Shown piece by piece: positions 15,353 to 23,305 of a stretch of 38,083 bases of DNA. Position 1 is the stretch's first letter. Every line of letters begins with the position of its first letter. The translations under genes and the position numbers were made by a program. The DNA is from Tannerella sp. (lineage in GTDB: Bacteria; Bacteroidota; Bacteroidia; Bacteroidales; Tannerellaceae), in NCBI GenBank assembly GCA_031270465.1, contig JAISXP010000003.1, forward strand, positions 1 through 38,083. Reading direction: 5' to 3'. Under the pieces are notes generated by a model. It searched no databases, was not told the origin of the DNA, and saw only the letters and a list, made by a program, of their open reading frames with translations.

Positions 15353-16192
15353 ATGCAAAAGTATAGATTGATCGCAAACATGCTGACGGCAGGCACAATA
15401 ATTCTGCTGTTATCGTCGTGCACGACATCCCGGAAAATGTCGTATCTGAGAAATGCGGAAAACCTGTCGCAGGAATGGTTCGAGAGGGCGGCCAGCATAT
15501 ACGAAGCCAAAATCATGCCGAAAGATCTGCTGCGCATCAGCGTCACGTCCGAAACGCCCGGAGCGGCAGCCGATTTCAACCTGTCGTTCCCGTACAAGAT
15601 GAACACGACGACCGGCAGTGCCACATCCGAAACGTTCGTGCTACGGGAAGAAAACACCTATCTCGTCGACCACGAAGGATGTATTAATTTCCCCGTACTG
15701 GGCAAACTGAAACTCGGCGGACTGACGAAGAACGAAGCCGAAATGCTGATATTCTCGCAGATATACCCCGAATATCTGACCGAGAAACCCTTCATCGACA
15801 TCCGTTTTCTCAACTTTTCCATCACGGTGCTCGGCGAGGTGGCGAAACCCGGCATCTACAAGGCCGAAAACGAACAGATGACAATCTTCGACGCGCTGGC
15901 GGCCGCCGGCGACATGACTGTCTACGGAAAACGCAACAGCGTCCTGCTGATACGCACCCTCGATAACGGCGAACTGAGCGTCATGCGCGTCAACCTGCTC
16001 GACAGAGACGTCCTCCTTGACAGGAGCATTTATTACCTGCAGCAAAACGATAAAATCTATGTCGAGATGAATCGCACGAGAGCCAACAGCCACAATTTCG
16101 GCGTGGCCGAATCGGCGGCGCTGTCCGTCGTCTCGCTGCTTGTTTCCATCGCATCGCTCTTTGTCTACTACGGAATATACAACAACAAGTAA
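15353..16192 (+). CDS. Wza-like polysaccharide export lipoprotein
   Basis: A 279-aa outer-membrane polysaccharide export protein. The longest ORF begins at 15278, but the promoter at 15322-15329 and the lipoprotein signal starting MQKYRLIANMLTAG and ending LLLSSC place the start at 15353. A polysaccharide export (Poly_export) domain (about 40-150, LLRISVTSETPG) precedes an SLBB-type domain with ITVLGEVAKPGIYKAENE (about 160-185). A C-terminal hydrophobic segment, SVVSLLVSIASLFVYYGIY, should cross a membrane, as in the Bacteroidota group. It lies 14 bases before the kinase gene, its expected partner in capsule or exopolysaccharide export. Confidence 0.92.
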   Translation: MQKYRLIANMLTAGTIILLLSSCTTSRKMSYLRNAENLSQEWFERAASIYEAKIMPKDLLRISVTSETPGAAADFNLSFPYKMNTTTGSATSETFVLREENTYLVDHEGCINFPVLGKLKLGGLTKNEAEMLIFSQIYPEYLTEKPFIDIRFLNFSITVLGEVAKPGIYKAENEQMTIFDALAAAGDMTVYGKRNSVLLIRTLDNGELSVMRVNLLDRDVLLDRSIYYLQQNDKIYVEMNRTRANSHNFGVAESAALSVVSLLVSIASLFVYYGIYNNK

Positions 16193-16206
16193 CACAATAC
16201 CGCATC

Positions 16207-18495
16207 ATGGAAATTACGCAACAGAAAAAAAGCGACGAAAAAGACGGAATGTCCATCGCCGACATCCTCGCGAAATACTTCCGCCACTGGATATGGTTCG
16301 TCATCTCCGCCACCGTTTGCCTGGGGCTGGGCATACTCTTTCTTCTGTCGAGAGACATTCAGTATCAGGTATCGATGCACACGATGCTCAACGAAGAAAA
16401 ATCGTCGTCGGCTGCTACCGACGCCCAGATGGAAGCCCTCGGCATACATGCGACCGTCAACAACCTTGAGAACGAAATCGTAATCCTCCATTCGCCCGAC
16501 CTGATGATGCAGGTCGTCGAAGCGCTGAACCTCGAAACCGGCTACTATGTCAAAAACCTCTTCGGCAGGAAAACCATCCTCTATGCCGAAGCGCCGTACC
16601 GCATCGAATTTACGCCGGGCGACGAGAGCGAATTTAAAGAAATGGAACTCACCGTCCGCTGGAACAACTCCACTTACGTACTCGACGGACAGTTCACCTC
16701 TACCACAAAAATCATCACCCTGAAGGAAGAACTGCGTGAACTGCCCGCCACCATCCCGCTGCCGGACGACGCGGGCACGCTCTCCGTGCACGCTACCGGC
16801 AAACCCTTCCTGCCAGTCTGCCATGTCGACATTCAGAAGGCGAAACACGTCGCCTCCTCCCTCGCCAGGGCGCTGAGCATCAATCCGACCTCCGACGTGT
16901 CGTCCGTCCTGAAAATCGACCTGCGCACCGGCAATCCCGAACTGGGCGCCGCCGTACTCGAAGAACTTGTCCGGCAATACAACGGAAGCGCCAGCCTCGA
17001 AACGAAGCAGAGAGCGCTCGGCATGTCGGCCTTCATCAACGAACGGCTCGGCGAAATATCCGTCGAACTCGGGATAGTGGAAGACGACGTGGTGGAATAC
17101 AAACAGAAAAACAAAATCACCGACCTCGCATCCGAAACCGAACTCTACATGCAGCAGACCGGCGAATACGAACGTCAGCGAATAGATGCCGAAACGCAGC
17201 TGCGCATCGTCGGAATGGTCGAACGGTTCGTAAAGGACAACCCTTACGGCGAACCCATCCCCAGCCTCGGCGTGAATGACCCCGAACTGTCGCAGGCCAT
17301 CTCGGAATACAACGCGAACGTCGCCGCACATGCCCATCTGATCAAAAGCACAAGCGAAAACAATCCCTCGCGCCGCCGCCTCGAGAAAAACCTCGCCACC
17401 ACCCGCGAACGCATCACAAGCCTCATCCGCACCGAACGCGAATCGATACGCATCACGCTATCCAACATCAACAAACAGGGCACTTCCGTGTACTCGCGCA
17501 TCCAGTCCGTACCGCAGCAGGAAAGAGGATTGCTCGAAAAGGCGCGGCAGCAGAAAGTGATCGAAAACCTCTTCCTCTACCTCATGCAGAAACGCGAAGA
17601 AACGAACGTGGCGATGGCCTCGGCTACGGAAAAGGCCAAAGTCGTCGTCTCGCCCTCCGACGGCAACAAAGTCTATCCGTCCATCAAACGCACGCTTGCC
17701 ATCTTCATATTCCTGGGGATGGTTTTCCCCACCGCCTTCATCTTCCTTACCGACTTCTTCCGGACTGTCGTGGACGACCTCGCCGAGCTTCGGCGGCTGA
17801 CAGGCATCAAAATCATCGGCGAAATCGGCCACGACACCAGTTCTATCGTGGTACGGAAAGAAACATCCTCGCACACCGCCGAGCAGTTTCGCATGATGCG
17901 CAACAGCATCGACTACCATTTCGGGCATGAAGATCACAAGCTGCTCTTAATCACCTCGCCGGCACACAGCGAGGGCAAAACCTTCATCAGCATCAACCTG
18001 GCGCTTGCCTTCACGCTGCTGGGCAAGCGCGTGCTGCTGGCCGACATCGACATGCGACATGACAACCTGAACAAATTCCTGCACTCGAAATCGGCGAAGG
18101 GACTGACGGATTTCCTCACGGGCGACATCCTGAAATGGGAAAACGCTGTCGAATACATGAAGAGCTTCCCCACGCTGCACATACTCAAGGCCGGCGCCAT
18201 ACCGCCCAATCCGAACGAACTGCTGATGAGTGACCGCTTCAGGGATTTTGTCGGCGAAGCCCGGTCGGCATACGACTATGTCATCCTCGACTCGCCGCCC
18301 GCCGGGCACATATCCGACGCCTTCATCATCGCCGAATATGCAGATATGACGCTCTATGTCGTCCGCGAAAAGCAGACTCCAAAAGCCATGATAGCCGACC
18401 TCGAAAACGAGAAATATGCACAGCTGAACAATCTCCGGATTGTCTACAACGATATCATCGCGATGCAGCCCGCCGGTCATCGCGCAAAAAAGTAA
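16207..18495 (+). CDS. Wzc-like chain-length determinant/tyrosine autokinase
   Basis: A 762-aa inner-membrane co-polymerase fused to a bacterial tyrosine kinase (BY-kinase). The N-terminal Wzz-like part has a membrane helix (WIWFVISATVCLGLGILFLL, about 31-50), a long periplasmic coiled-coil region and a second helix (about 498-516). The cytoplasmic kinase shows Walker A SPAHSEGKT (about 583-591), Walker A' LLADIDMRH and Walker B YVILDSPP. The cluster of tyrosines that normally ends such kinases and is autophosphorylated is missing; only two Tyr (KYAQ, IVYND) lie in the last 30 residues. It pairs with the Wza-like protein, but no glycosyltransferase, flippase or polymerase gene is next to them. 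Confidence 0.93.
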   Translation: MEITQQKKSDEKDGMSIADILAKYFRHWIWFVISATVCLGLGILFLLSRDIQYQVSMHTMLNEEKSSSAATDAQMEALGIHATVNNLENEIVILHSPDLMMQVVEALNLETGYYVKNLFGRKTILYAEAPYRIEFTPGDESEFKEMELTVRWNNSTYVLDGQFTSTTKIITLKEELRELPATIPLPDDAGTLSVHATGKPFLPVCHVDIQKAKHVASSLARALSINPTSDVSSVLKIDLRTGNPELGAAVLEELVRQYNGSASLETKQRALGMSAFINERLGEISVELGIVEDDVVEYKQKNKITDLASETELYMQQTGEYERQRIDAETQLRIVGMVERFVKDNPYGEPIPSLGVNDPELSQAISEYNANVAAHAHLIKSTSENNPSRRRLEKNLATTRERITSLIRTERESIRITLSNINKQGTSVYSRIQSVPQQERGLLEKARQQKVIENLFLYLMQKREETNVAMASATEKAKVVVSPSDGNKVYPSIKRTLAIFIFLGMVFPTAFIFLTDFFRTVVDDLAELRRLTGIKIIGEIGHDTSSIVVRKETSSHTAEQFRMMRNSIDYHFGHEDHKLLLITSPAHSEGKTFISINLALAFTLLGKRVLLADIDMRHDNLNKFLHSKSAKGLTDFLTGDILKWENAVEYMKSFPTLHILKAGAIPPNPNELLMSDRFRDFVGEARSAYDYVILDSPPAGHISDAFIIAEYADMTLYVVREKQTPKAMIADLENEKYAQLNNLRIVYNDIIAMQPAGHRAKK

Positions 18496-18531
18496 CTTAG
18501 GCACCGTTCCGTACGATAATATTATTATTCA

Positions 18532-18654
18532 AACACAAAGACACGGAGAACACGGAGAAAAAACAGTATCCGTATTACAAAAATGACGACGCCTCATCTA
18601 TAATTTTGTATCGAAAAAAAATAGAAAACTCTATGTCCTCCATGTCTTTGTGTT
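18532..18654. repeat. Imperfect 26-nt inverted repeat
   Basis: Arms AACACAAAGACACGGAGAAC... (18532-18557) and ...CATGTCTTTGTGTT (18629-18654) match at 22 of 26 positions over a 71-bp loop. All four differences are transitions. On a minus-strand RNA three of them would become G-U pairs, on a plus-strand RNA only one. The left arm also contains a direct repeat, CACGGAGAA twice. Confidence 0.75.
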
Positions 18655-18740
18655 GAAAAAATAGAGCACCTCCATATATTCCGAATCTCTGTATTGAAAA
18701 AAATTATTCATTTTTATATTGCATTGTTGAATATATTATC

Positions 18741-18748
18741 TATATTTG
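18741..18748 (+). promoter_or_regulatory. -7 box upstream of the 41-bp repeat array
   Basis: TATATTTG followed by CGCG, a full -7 match in a spacer with no gene directly after it. A transcript from it would read through the 41-bp array, so a repeat-bearing non-coding RNA is possible. Confidence 0.55.
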
Positions 18749-18843
18749 CGCGCAGATAGATGCCCATGCCGCACGAATCCGCCTGACGATGTCGGGACTG
18801 CAATCCGAAGCGTTGGATTTGCTTTGCGATGCGGCTGGAACAT

Positions 18844-19111
18844 AAAATTCATTTGATTTTTTTCTGCCGACTTGATTAAGAGAGCAAATTCATACGAATT
18901 TTTCTTGCCGACAGGGTTGAAAGAAAAAAATCATGCGAATTTTCTTTGCCGACTTGGTTGAGAGGAAAAATTCACGCGAATTTTCTTTACCGACAGAGCT
19001 GAAAGGAAAAATTCATGCGAATTTTCTTTGCTGACTCGGTTGAGAGGAAAAATTCATGCGAATTTTCTTTGTCGACAAGGTTGAGAGGAAAAATTCGCGC
19101 GAATTTTATGC
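18844..19111. repeat. Array of exact-period 41-bp tandem repeats with internal palindrome
   Basis: A GCCGAC-like hexamer starts at 18866, 18907, 18948, 18989, 19030 and 19071, always 41 bp apart, and a TTC core recurs with the same period from about 18849 to 19096. Each unit is about 18 bp of GCCGACTTGGTTGAGAGG followed by a palindrome AAAATTC-nnGC-GAATTTT and a short TTT. Six full units plus a half unit to the left. Units are diverged by point changes but never in length. 41 is not a multiple of three and frames are broken by stops, so it is non-coding. Confidence 0.92.
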
Positions 19112-19154
19112 GTCAAACGAAAAAGCATGTTCACTGATATAAGGGATGCTTTCG

Positions 19155-19210
19155 CCGAATATCTTTGAATCTTTGAATTGTTGAATCGTTGGGTTTTAAA
19201 TCACTTAATA
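19155..19210. repeat. TTTGAAT-type degenerate array
   Basis: TATCTTTGAATCTTTGAATT followed by GTTGAATCGTTGGG. The first eight bases are themselves a perfect -7 box. Confidence 0.7.
19160..19167 (+). promoter_or_regulatory. Possible promoter of the DUF6261 gene
   Basis: TATCTTTG, a full -7 match, about 158 bases before the ATG at 19326. It overlaps the TTTGAAT array, so it may be there by chance of repeat composition. Confidence 0.45.
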
Positions 19211-19325
19211 ATTCATCATTCCGGGTATAGTATGGATTCAAGAATGGTTGAGACGGTGTAGACAATGTGAAGGAATTTTTAAAACAATATAAATAGACAA
19301 ATGTATAACATTAAATTTTAAGAAA

Positions 19326-20270
19326 ATGGTAAAGTTTAAAGCTCTTGTATTTAAGAATCTGCCGAATGCGGCACATTTTAACTTCTGCTCGCAGGCAAGC
19401 GAAAAGATACTGACGGCGGGCGAAGATGTGATAACGGCTCTTGGCACGCTGCCCTCGCAGTTTGTCCAGTGGCTGACGAAGGAAACGGCTCTGATGGAAT
19501 GGGTAAATAAAAGTCAGCTGACGGTGTTCATCGCCGAGGCCGACAGCCGTATGGATCGTGCGCTAATATCGCTCAAGGCACAGGTACATGCGCATACCTT
19601 TAGCTCCGATCAGAAAATTGTGAAAGCGGCACAGCATGTCGATATCATGCTGAAAAGCTACGGTAAGGTTTACAGCAAACCTTATGAGGAACAGACCGGC
19701 GACGTACGCGCCATTCTGCTGCAGTTCACGGGCGAATATGCAGAAGATGCAGCAATGCTTCCCGGTGTGCCGGCTTGTATCTCTGAGCTGCAAGGTGCAT
19801 TCACAGTGTTTCGCGAACTGCTCCAACAGCGCGACACACATTCGCTCCTTAAGCCTGCGGAGGGATTTCCTGCCGTCAGAAGGGGTATCGAAGGTGTATA
19901 TCGCCAAATAGTCACGGTTGTAGATGCCGGAGTCGTACTGAATGTTTCGCCCGATTTTGCTTTGCTTATCAATAGTCTCAATCCTGAAATAGAACGCCTG
20001 AATGCCGAATATCACCGCGCCAAGCGTAATATCGCCGACGCCGAACCGGCGCCCATCCCGCAACAGGCATATACCGGACAGCCTGTTACACCTATGCTCG
20101 AAGTGTTATATGTAACGTCTCATGATGGTACCGTCAAACTGCAGCTTGGCAAGGATTATAATCTCTCATATCGGAATAATGTCGATGTGGGGAATGCCGA
20201 GTGTACCATTCATGGAAAAGGTCACTATATGGGGAGCAAGACTGTTACCTTTATTATTACTAGAATCTAA
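19326..20270 (+). CDS. DUF6261 family protein with Ig-like C-terminal domain
   Basis: A 314-aa protein of unknown function, without signal peptide. The N-terminal ~225 residues are helical and match the Bacteroidota DUF6261 type, with the opening FKALVFKNLPNAAHFNFC and a later INSLNPEIERLNAEYHRAKR. After a Pro-rich hinge (about 240-248, PAPIPQQ) comes a beta domain with YTGQPVTPMLEV, LQLGKDYNLSYRNNVDVG and IHGKGHYMGSKTVTF. This pattern is known from tandem Ig-like domains of secreted surface proteins, so its presence on a seemingly cytoplasmic protein is odd. Codon use is less GC-rich than in the housekeeping genes. Start chosen at 19326, which gives the family N-terminus. A terminator follows at 20458. 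Confidence 0.85.
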   Translation: MVKFKALVFKNLPNAAHFNFCSQASEKILTAGEDVITALGTLPSQFVQWLTKETALMEWVNKSQLTVFIAEADSRMDRALISLKAQVHAHTFSSDQKIVKAAQHVDIMLKSYGKVYSKPYEEQTGDVRAILLQFTGEYAEDAAMLPGVPACISELQGAFTVFRELLQQRDTHSLLKPAEGFPAVRRGIEGVYRQIVTVVDAGVVLNVSPDFALLINSLNPEIERLNAEYHRAKRNIADAEPAPIPQQAYTGQPVTPMLEVLYVTSHDGTVKLQLGKDYNLSYRNNVDVGNAECTIHGKGHYMGSKTVTFIITRI

Positions 20271-20653
20271 ATCGGGATTGATTTACAGAATTGCATAATT
20301 TCCAGGATTTACATGTGTTGGTTGCTGTTTAATAGGGTTTGGGATTTGTATAATATGAGATGGAATTGGGTTGATTATATTTTAATATAGATTTTATTTC
20401 TACTTTATTTTAATGATGAAATAGTCTTAGTAGTTGATATAATTATACATCGGTTAGACCTGATTATCTTATTGCTCCGCTTTCGGTAAAATAAGGTAAT
20501 CAGGTTTTTTTGTATGTGTTATATGTGCTGGATTGTTTCGCCTCTTGTTATTGCACCGGATATGATTTGTTATTGTGAATTGAATGGGAAAGTATGGAGT
20601 ATTCTTTGTTTTGTATTCTATAGGACAAGGTTGGTTTTTTTAATTTCTTATGC
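20271..20653. other. AT-rich spacer between converging genes
   Basis: 383 bases without an ORF. The only structure seen is the strong terminator at 20458-20511, 188 bases after the DUF6261 stop. A small RNA ending at that hairpin is possible but no full promoter match was found before it. Confidence 0.55.
20458..20511 (+). terminator. Strong intrinsic terminator
   Basis: ACCTGATTATCTTATT (20458-20473) pairs with AATAAGGTAATCAGGT (20490-20505) over 16 bp with a single G-T wobble, followed by seven T. Confidence 0.92.
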
Positions 20654-22450
20654 TTAAAGTGTGATACCCATCTTTTTCATCAGGAAGCTGGCATTCATGT
20701 TTTGGGCGATTCCGTGACGGAGACTGTAGTCGAATGTCAGTCTGTCATCATCTATATCTGCTTCGAAACAGCAGTTATGTATGTGTTCGGGGAAGGTTTT
20801 TTCCATCGTGCCGAGCATCAGGTCGTGCGTGGCAATAATGCCGCACGAGTTGAGGGCTATCAACTGATTCATCAGATTTAGCGAGCCTCGCTGACGGTCT
20901 TCCGAGTTGGTGCCTTTAAGTATTTCGTCGAGTACGATGAACAGTTCGTCGCCCATGCGAAGATGGTCGATTATCTTTTTTAGACGTTTCAGTTCGGCGA
21001 AGAACGAGGATTCGTTTGCTGCCAGTGAATCGGTCGTGCGGAGACTCGTCATGAGATGCGCTGGGCTGATGGTGAGCGTGTCGGCAAAGACGGGAAGCCC
21101 CATACATGCGAGCAGGAAGTTGACTCCAACGGTGCGAAGGTATGTACTCTTGCCAGCCATGTTTGCGCCGGTGATGATAAGCAGGAAGGGACGGCGTGGT
21201 ATCGATACGTCATTGCGTATGCATTTATCGTGGTGTATCAGAGGATGTCCCAGGGCTTTTCCTTCGATACGAAAACCGGCATCGTTGATAGTGGGATACG
21301 TATATTCTGGATGGTTGAAGGCAAAGGTTCCAAGCGAACAGAGAGCGTCGATATGTGCAAGTGCATCGAACCAGCGGAGCGCATCTTTGGCATATGCTTC
21401 CGTCCAGGCCTCAAGACGCATGGCCTGGCGAACGTCACGCAGGTAAATGATGTTCAGTATGATGCCTGCGAAACTGAATCGTTGATCCAGCGCTCCGATG
21501 ATTGCAGACAGACGGCGGATATGCCGTGATGCGGCGCCTGTATGTGTGACAAGGTTGTGCTGCATATTAAGTAGTTCTTCGGAAACGAACGGCTCGTCTT
21601 CGACCTGTTTTATCAGGCATGAATATGTCTTCAATATATTTTCTATCTTTTCGGCTCTGCGGTGCAGCCTGTGGATGTATTTGCCCGGCAAATAGGCGAT
21701 AAGAAAGATGACGGCAAACATGATACCGCCTGCGCCGGCGGGAAGAATGCCGCAAATAATCGCAGTCAGTATGGCCAGCCATGCAAGGGGTACAGTCCAT
21801 ACGATAATGCGCCATAAGAGGCTTTGCGAAAGACGCGAAGACGTGCCGTCGAAGAGTGCGGAGCATTTCAGTATGTCGTCTCGACTGTCTTTGTCCACCA
21901 TTCCGGTGATGATGAAATGCAGTCTGAAACGTGATATTCTGCACATCTCGCGTATGGCTTCCTGCCGTTTTAGTATGGCGGCTTTTGTGTCGAGGGGATG
22001 TTTGAGCCATTTTATGAGAAGCCGTTTGCCGGCGTGCGTACATGTCCTGTTGATGCTTTGAAACAGTGAATGTGCTCCGAAGATATCCATATCTGCACTG
22101 AAATCATGCTGACTGTCGGCTTCTTCCGGCGCGCCGTCGAAGGCTTCGAAGTCGCAGTCCATGCCTTGCATCTCACCGGTGCAGAGCTCAATCATTTTTT
22201 CTATGTAAAGCTTCCGTGCAAAAAGACGGGAGTGAATGGCTACCAGTGCGGCAAAATATGCACCTGAAAAGGTAGCGACAGCTATCATTGCAGGCCATCC
22301 GGCGCCTCTGCAAAGCCATGTCACGGCGATGCCGCCGCAGAAAATAATCAGTCGCAGCGTTCCATACAGATGGATGCGTTTCTTCAACTGCGTGAGTTCG
22401 TCCGTGCCGAATAATATACGGTTTCTATAATAATTTGTTGAATTATTCAT
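20654..22450 (-). CDS. Membrane-anchored MutS-like ATPase
   Basis: A 598-aa protein with the MutS C-terminal ATPase but not the mismatch-recognition domain. Two hydrophobic pairs lie in the N-terminal half (about 30-70, GTLRLIIFCGGIAVTWLC, and about 215-255, WTVPLAWLAILTAIICG), then a lever-like helical region and the ATPase: Walker A ITGANMAGKSTYLRTVG (about 428-436), TTDSLAANESSFFAELKRLK, Walker B LFIVLDEILKGTNSEDR (about 495-510) and IIATHDLMLG. It belongs to the short membrane MutS-type proteins common in Bacteroidota; their role is not known, and canonical mismatch repair is unlikely. It overlaps queH by 8 bp. Confidence 0.9.
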   Translation of the reverse strand: MNNSTNYYRNRILFGTDELTQLKKRIHLYGTLRLIIFCGGIAVTWLCRGAGWPAMIAVATFSGAYFAALVAIHSRLFARKLYIEKMIELCTGEMQGMDCDFEAFDGAPEEADSQHDFSADMDIFGAHSLFQSINRTCTHAGKRLLIKWLKHPLDTKAAILKRQEAIREMCRISRFRLHFIITGMVDKDSRDDILKCSALFDGTSSRLSQSLLWRIIVWTVPLAWLAILTAIICGILPAGAGGIMFAVIFLIAYLPGKYIHRLHRRAEKIENILKTYSCLIKQVEDEPFVSEELLNMQHNLVTHTGAASRHIRRLSAIIGALDQRFSFAGIILNIIYLRDVRQAMRLEAWTEAYAKDALRWFDALAHIDALCSLGTFAFNHPEYTYPTINDAGFRIEGKALGHPLIHHDKCIRNDVSIPRRPFLLIITGANMAGKSTYLRTVGVNFLLACMGLPVFADTLTISPAHLMTSLRTTDSLAANESSFFAELKRLKKIIDHLRMGDELFIVLDEILKGTNSEDRQRGSLNLMNQLIALNSCGIIATHDLMLGTMEKTFPEHIHNCCFEADIDDDRLTFDYSLRHGIAQNMNASFLMKKMGITL

Positions 22451-23033
22451 TCTTTGTGGGGTGGATACTGAATTCGCATCCGCAGTATGTCTGGTTATAA
22501 AATTGATATTCTTTGATTAATTCTCTTCGCCGTTCGCTCAGTCCGCCGCTGCGCCAGTTGTTCGCCCAAAAGACGAGTCCGGGGTATAGCGTGGCGGCGT
22601 ACTGTCCGGCGTCGCTGATTTGCTGCAGACTTTTCCAGCGCGAGGCGGCGAGCGTAGTCGCAAACAGGGAAAACCCGCGGACATGCGCCTGGCGTGCTGT
22701 CTCGGTCAGCCGCGTCCTGAAACAGACGATGCAGCGACGGCCGCGTTCGGGTTCGTTTTCAAGCCCGCGTATATGCGCCAGCCAGACATCGTGGTCGCCA
22801 TCGCCGTCGATGAAAGGTATTTGCAGTGATGCGGCGTGACGGATGCTTTCGGCCTTGCGGCGTTCGTACTCTTCGCGGGGAAAGATGTTCGGATTGTGGT
22901 AAAATATGGTTGGTTGCAGTCCGTTTGTCAGCAGACATTCGACAATCGCCCCCGAACAGGGTGCGCAGCAGACATGTAGAAATATCTTCTTTGCCTCTGT
23001 AGGGGGGCGTAACGGGGTGTGTGTACTGATCAT
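22443..23033 (-). CDS. queH: Epoxyqueuosine reductase QueH
   Basis: A 196-aa DUF208 family enzyme that reduces epoxyqueuosine to queuosine in tRNA anticodons, replacing the unrelated QueG. Iron-sulfur and metal cysteines are seen in HVCCAPCSG (Cys22, 23, 26), RRCIVCFRTRL and NQTYCGCEFS; FYHNPNIFPREEYERRK and TTLAASRWKSLQQI are further family stretches. It overlaps xseB upstream by 4 bp and the MutS-like gene downstream by 8 bp, so all three are probably translated from one message. Confidence 0.95.
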   Translation of the reverse strand: MISTHTPLRPPTEAKKIFLHVCCAPCSGAIVECLLTNGLQPTIFYHNPNIFPREEYERRKAESIRHAASLQIPFIDGDGDHDVWLAHIRGLENEPERGRRCIVCFRTRLTETARQAHVRGFSLFATTLAASRWKSLQQISDAGQYAATLYPGLVFWANNWRSGGLSERRRELIKEYQFYNQTYCGCEFSIHPTKNE

Positions 23034-23269
23034 TTGCTGCTGGCGTTGTCGGATGGGACTTTGTTGGATGACGTATCGTAAAATTCCTTCAGGATGTGCC
23101 GCACGTCTTCTTCTGTCCTGTCAAGCTTGGTTTTGCATATTTTCATCAACTGCACAGCGCGACTGACTTTCCCGGTCAATTCTTCGATCGTGACTTCGTC
23201 TCGCTCAAATGCGTTCATGATCTGAGTCAGTTCGGCGAATGCTTCTGCATAAGTTATTTCACTGTCCAT
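23030..23269 (-). CDS. xseB: Exodeoxyribonuclease VII small subunit
   Basis: A 79-aa helical protein of the XseB family: TYAEAFAELTQIMNAFERDE, VTIEELTGKVSRAVQLMKIC and a KLDRTEEDV end are characteristic. It joins XseA to form the nuclease that degrades single-stranded DNA from both ends. XseA, usually the neighbour, is not in this window. It overlaps queH by 4 bp and follows the isomerase by 36 bases. Confidence 0.93.
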   Translation of the reverse strand: MDSEITYAEAFAELTQIMNAFERDEVTIEELTGKVSRAVQLMKICKTKLDRTEEDVRHILKEFYDTSSNKVPSDNASSK

Positions 23270-23305
23270 AACTTTTCTGCTTCGTGTATGTTTGTACAGT
23301 ATCGG

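Larger units (their letters stand above)
18496..19325. other. 830-bp gene-free, repeat-rich spacer
   Basis: No ORF of conviction. In order it holds: an imperfect inverted repeat (18532-18654), an AT-rich stretch, a plus-strand -7 box (18741-18748), about 90 bp of higher-GC sequence with no repeat, six 41-bp tandem repeats (18866-19111), a second -7 box inside a TTTGAAT array (19155-19210), and an AT-rich leader before the DUF6261 gene. Confidence 0.8.

Noticed and set aside
16168..17337. Minus-strand ORF of 389 aa opposite the Wzc-like gene
   Set aside because: Antisense shadow rich in Phe, Val and Gly, with no motif.
18866..19111. CRISPR-like array
   Set aside because: The 41-bp units have no variable spacers; the whole unit repeats with point changes, and no cas gene is near.
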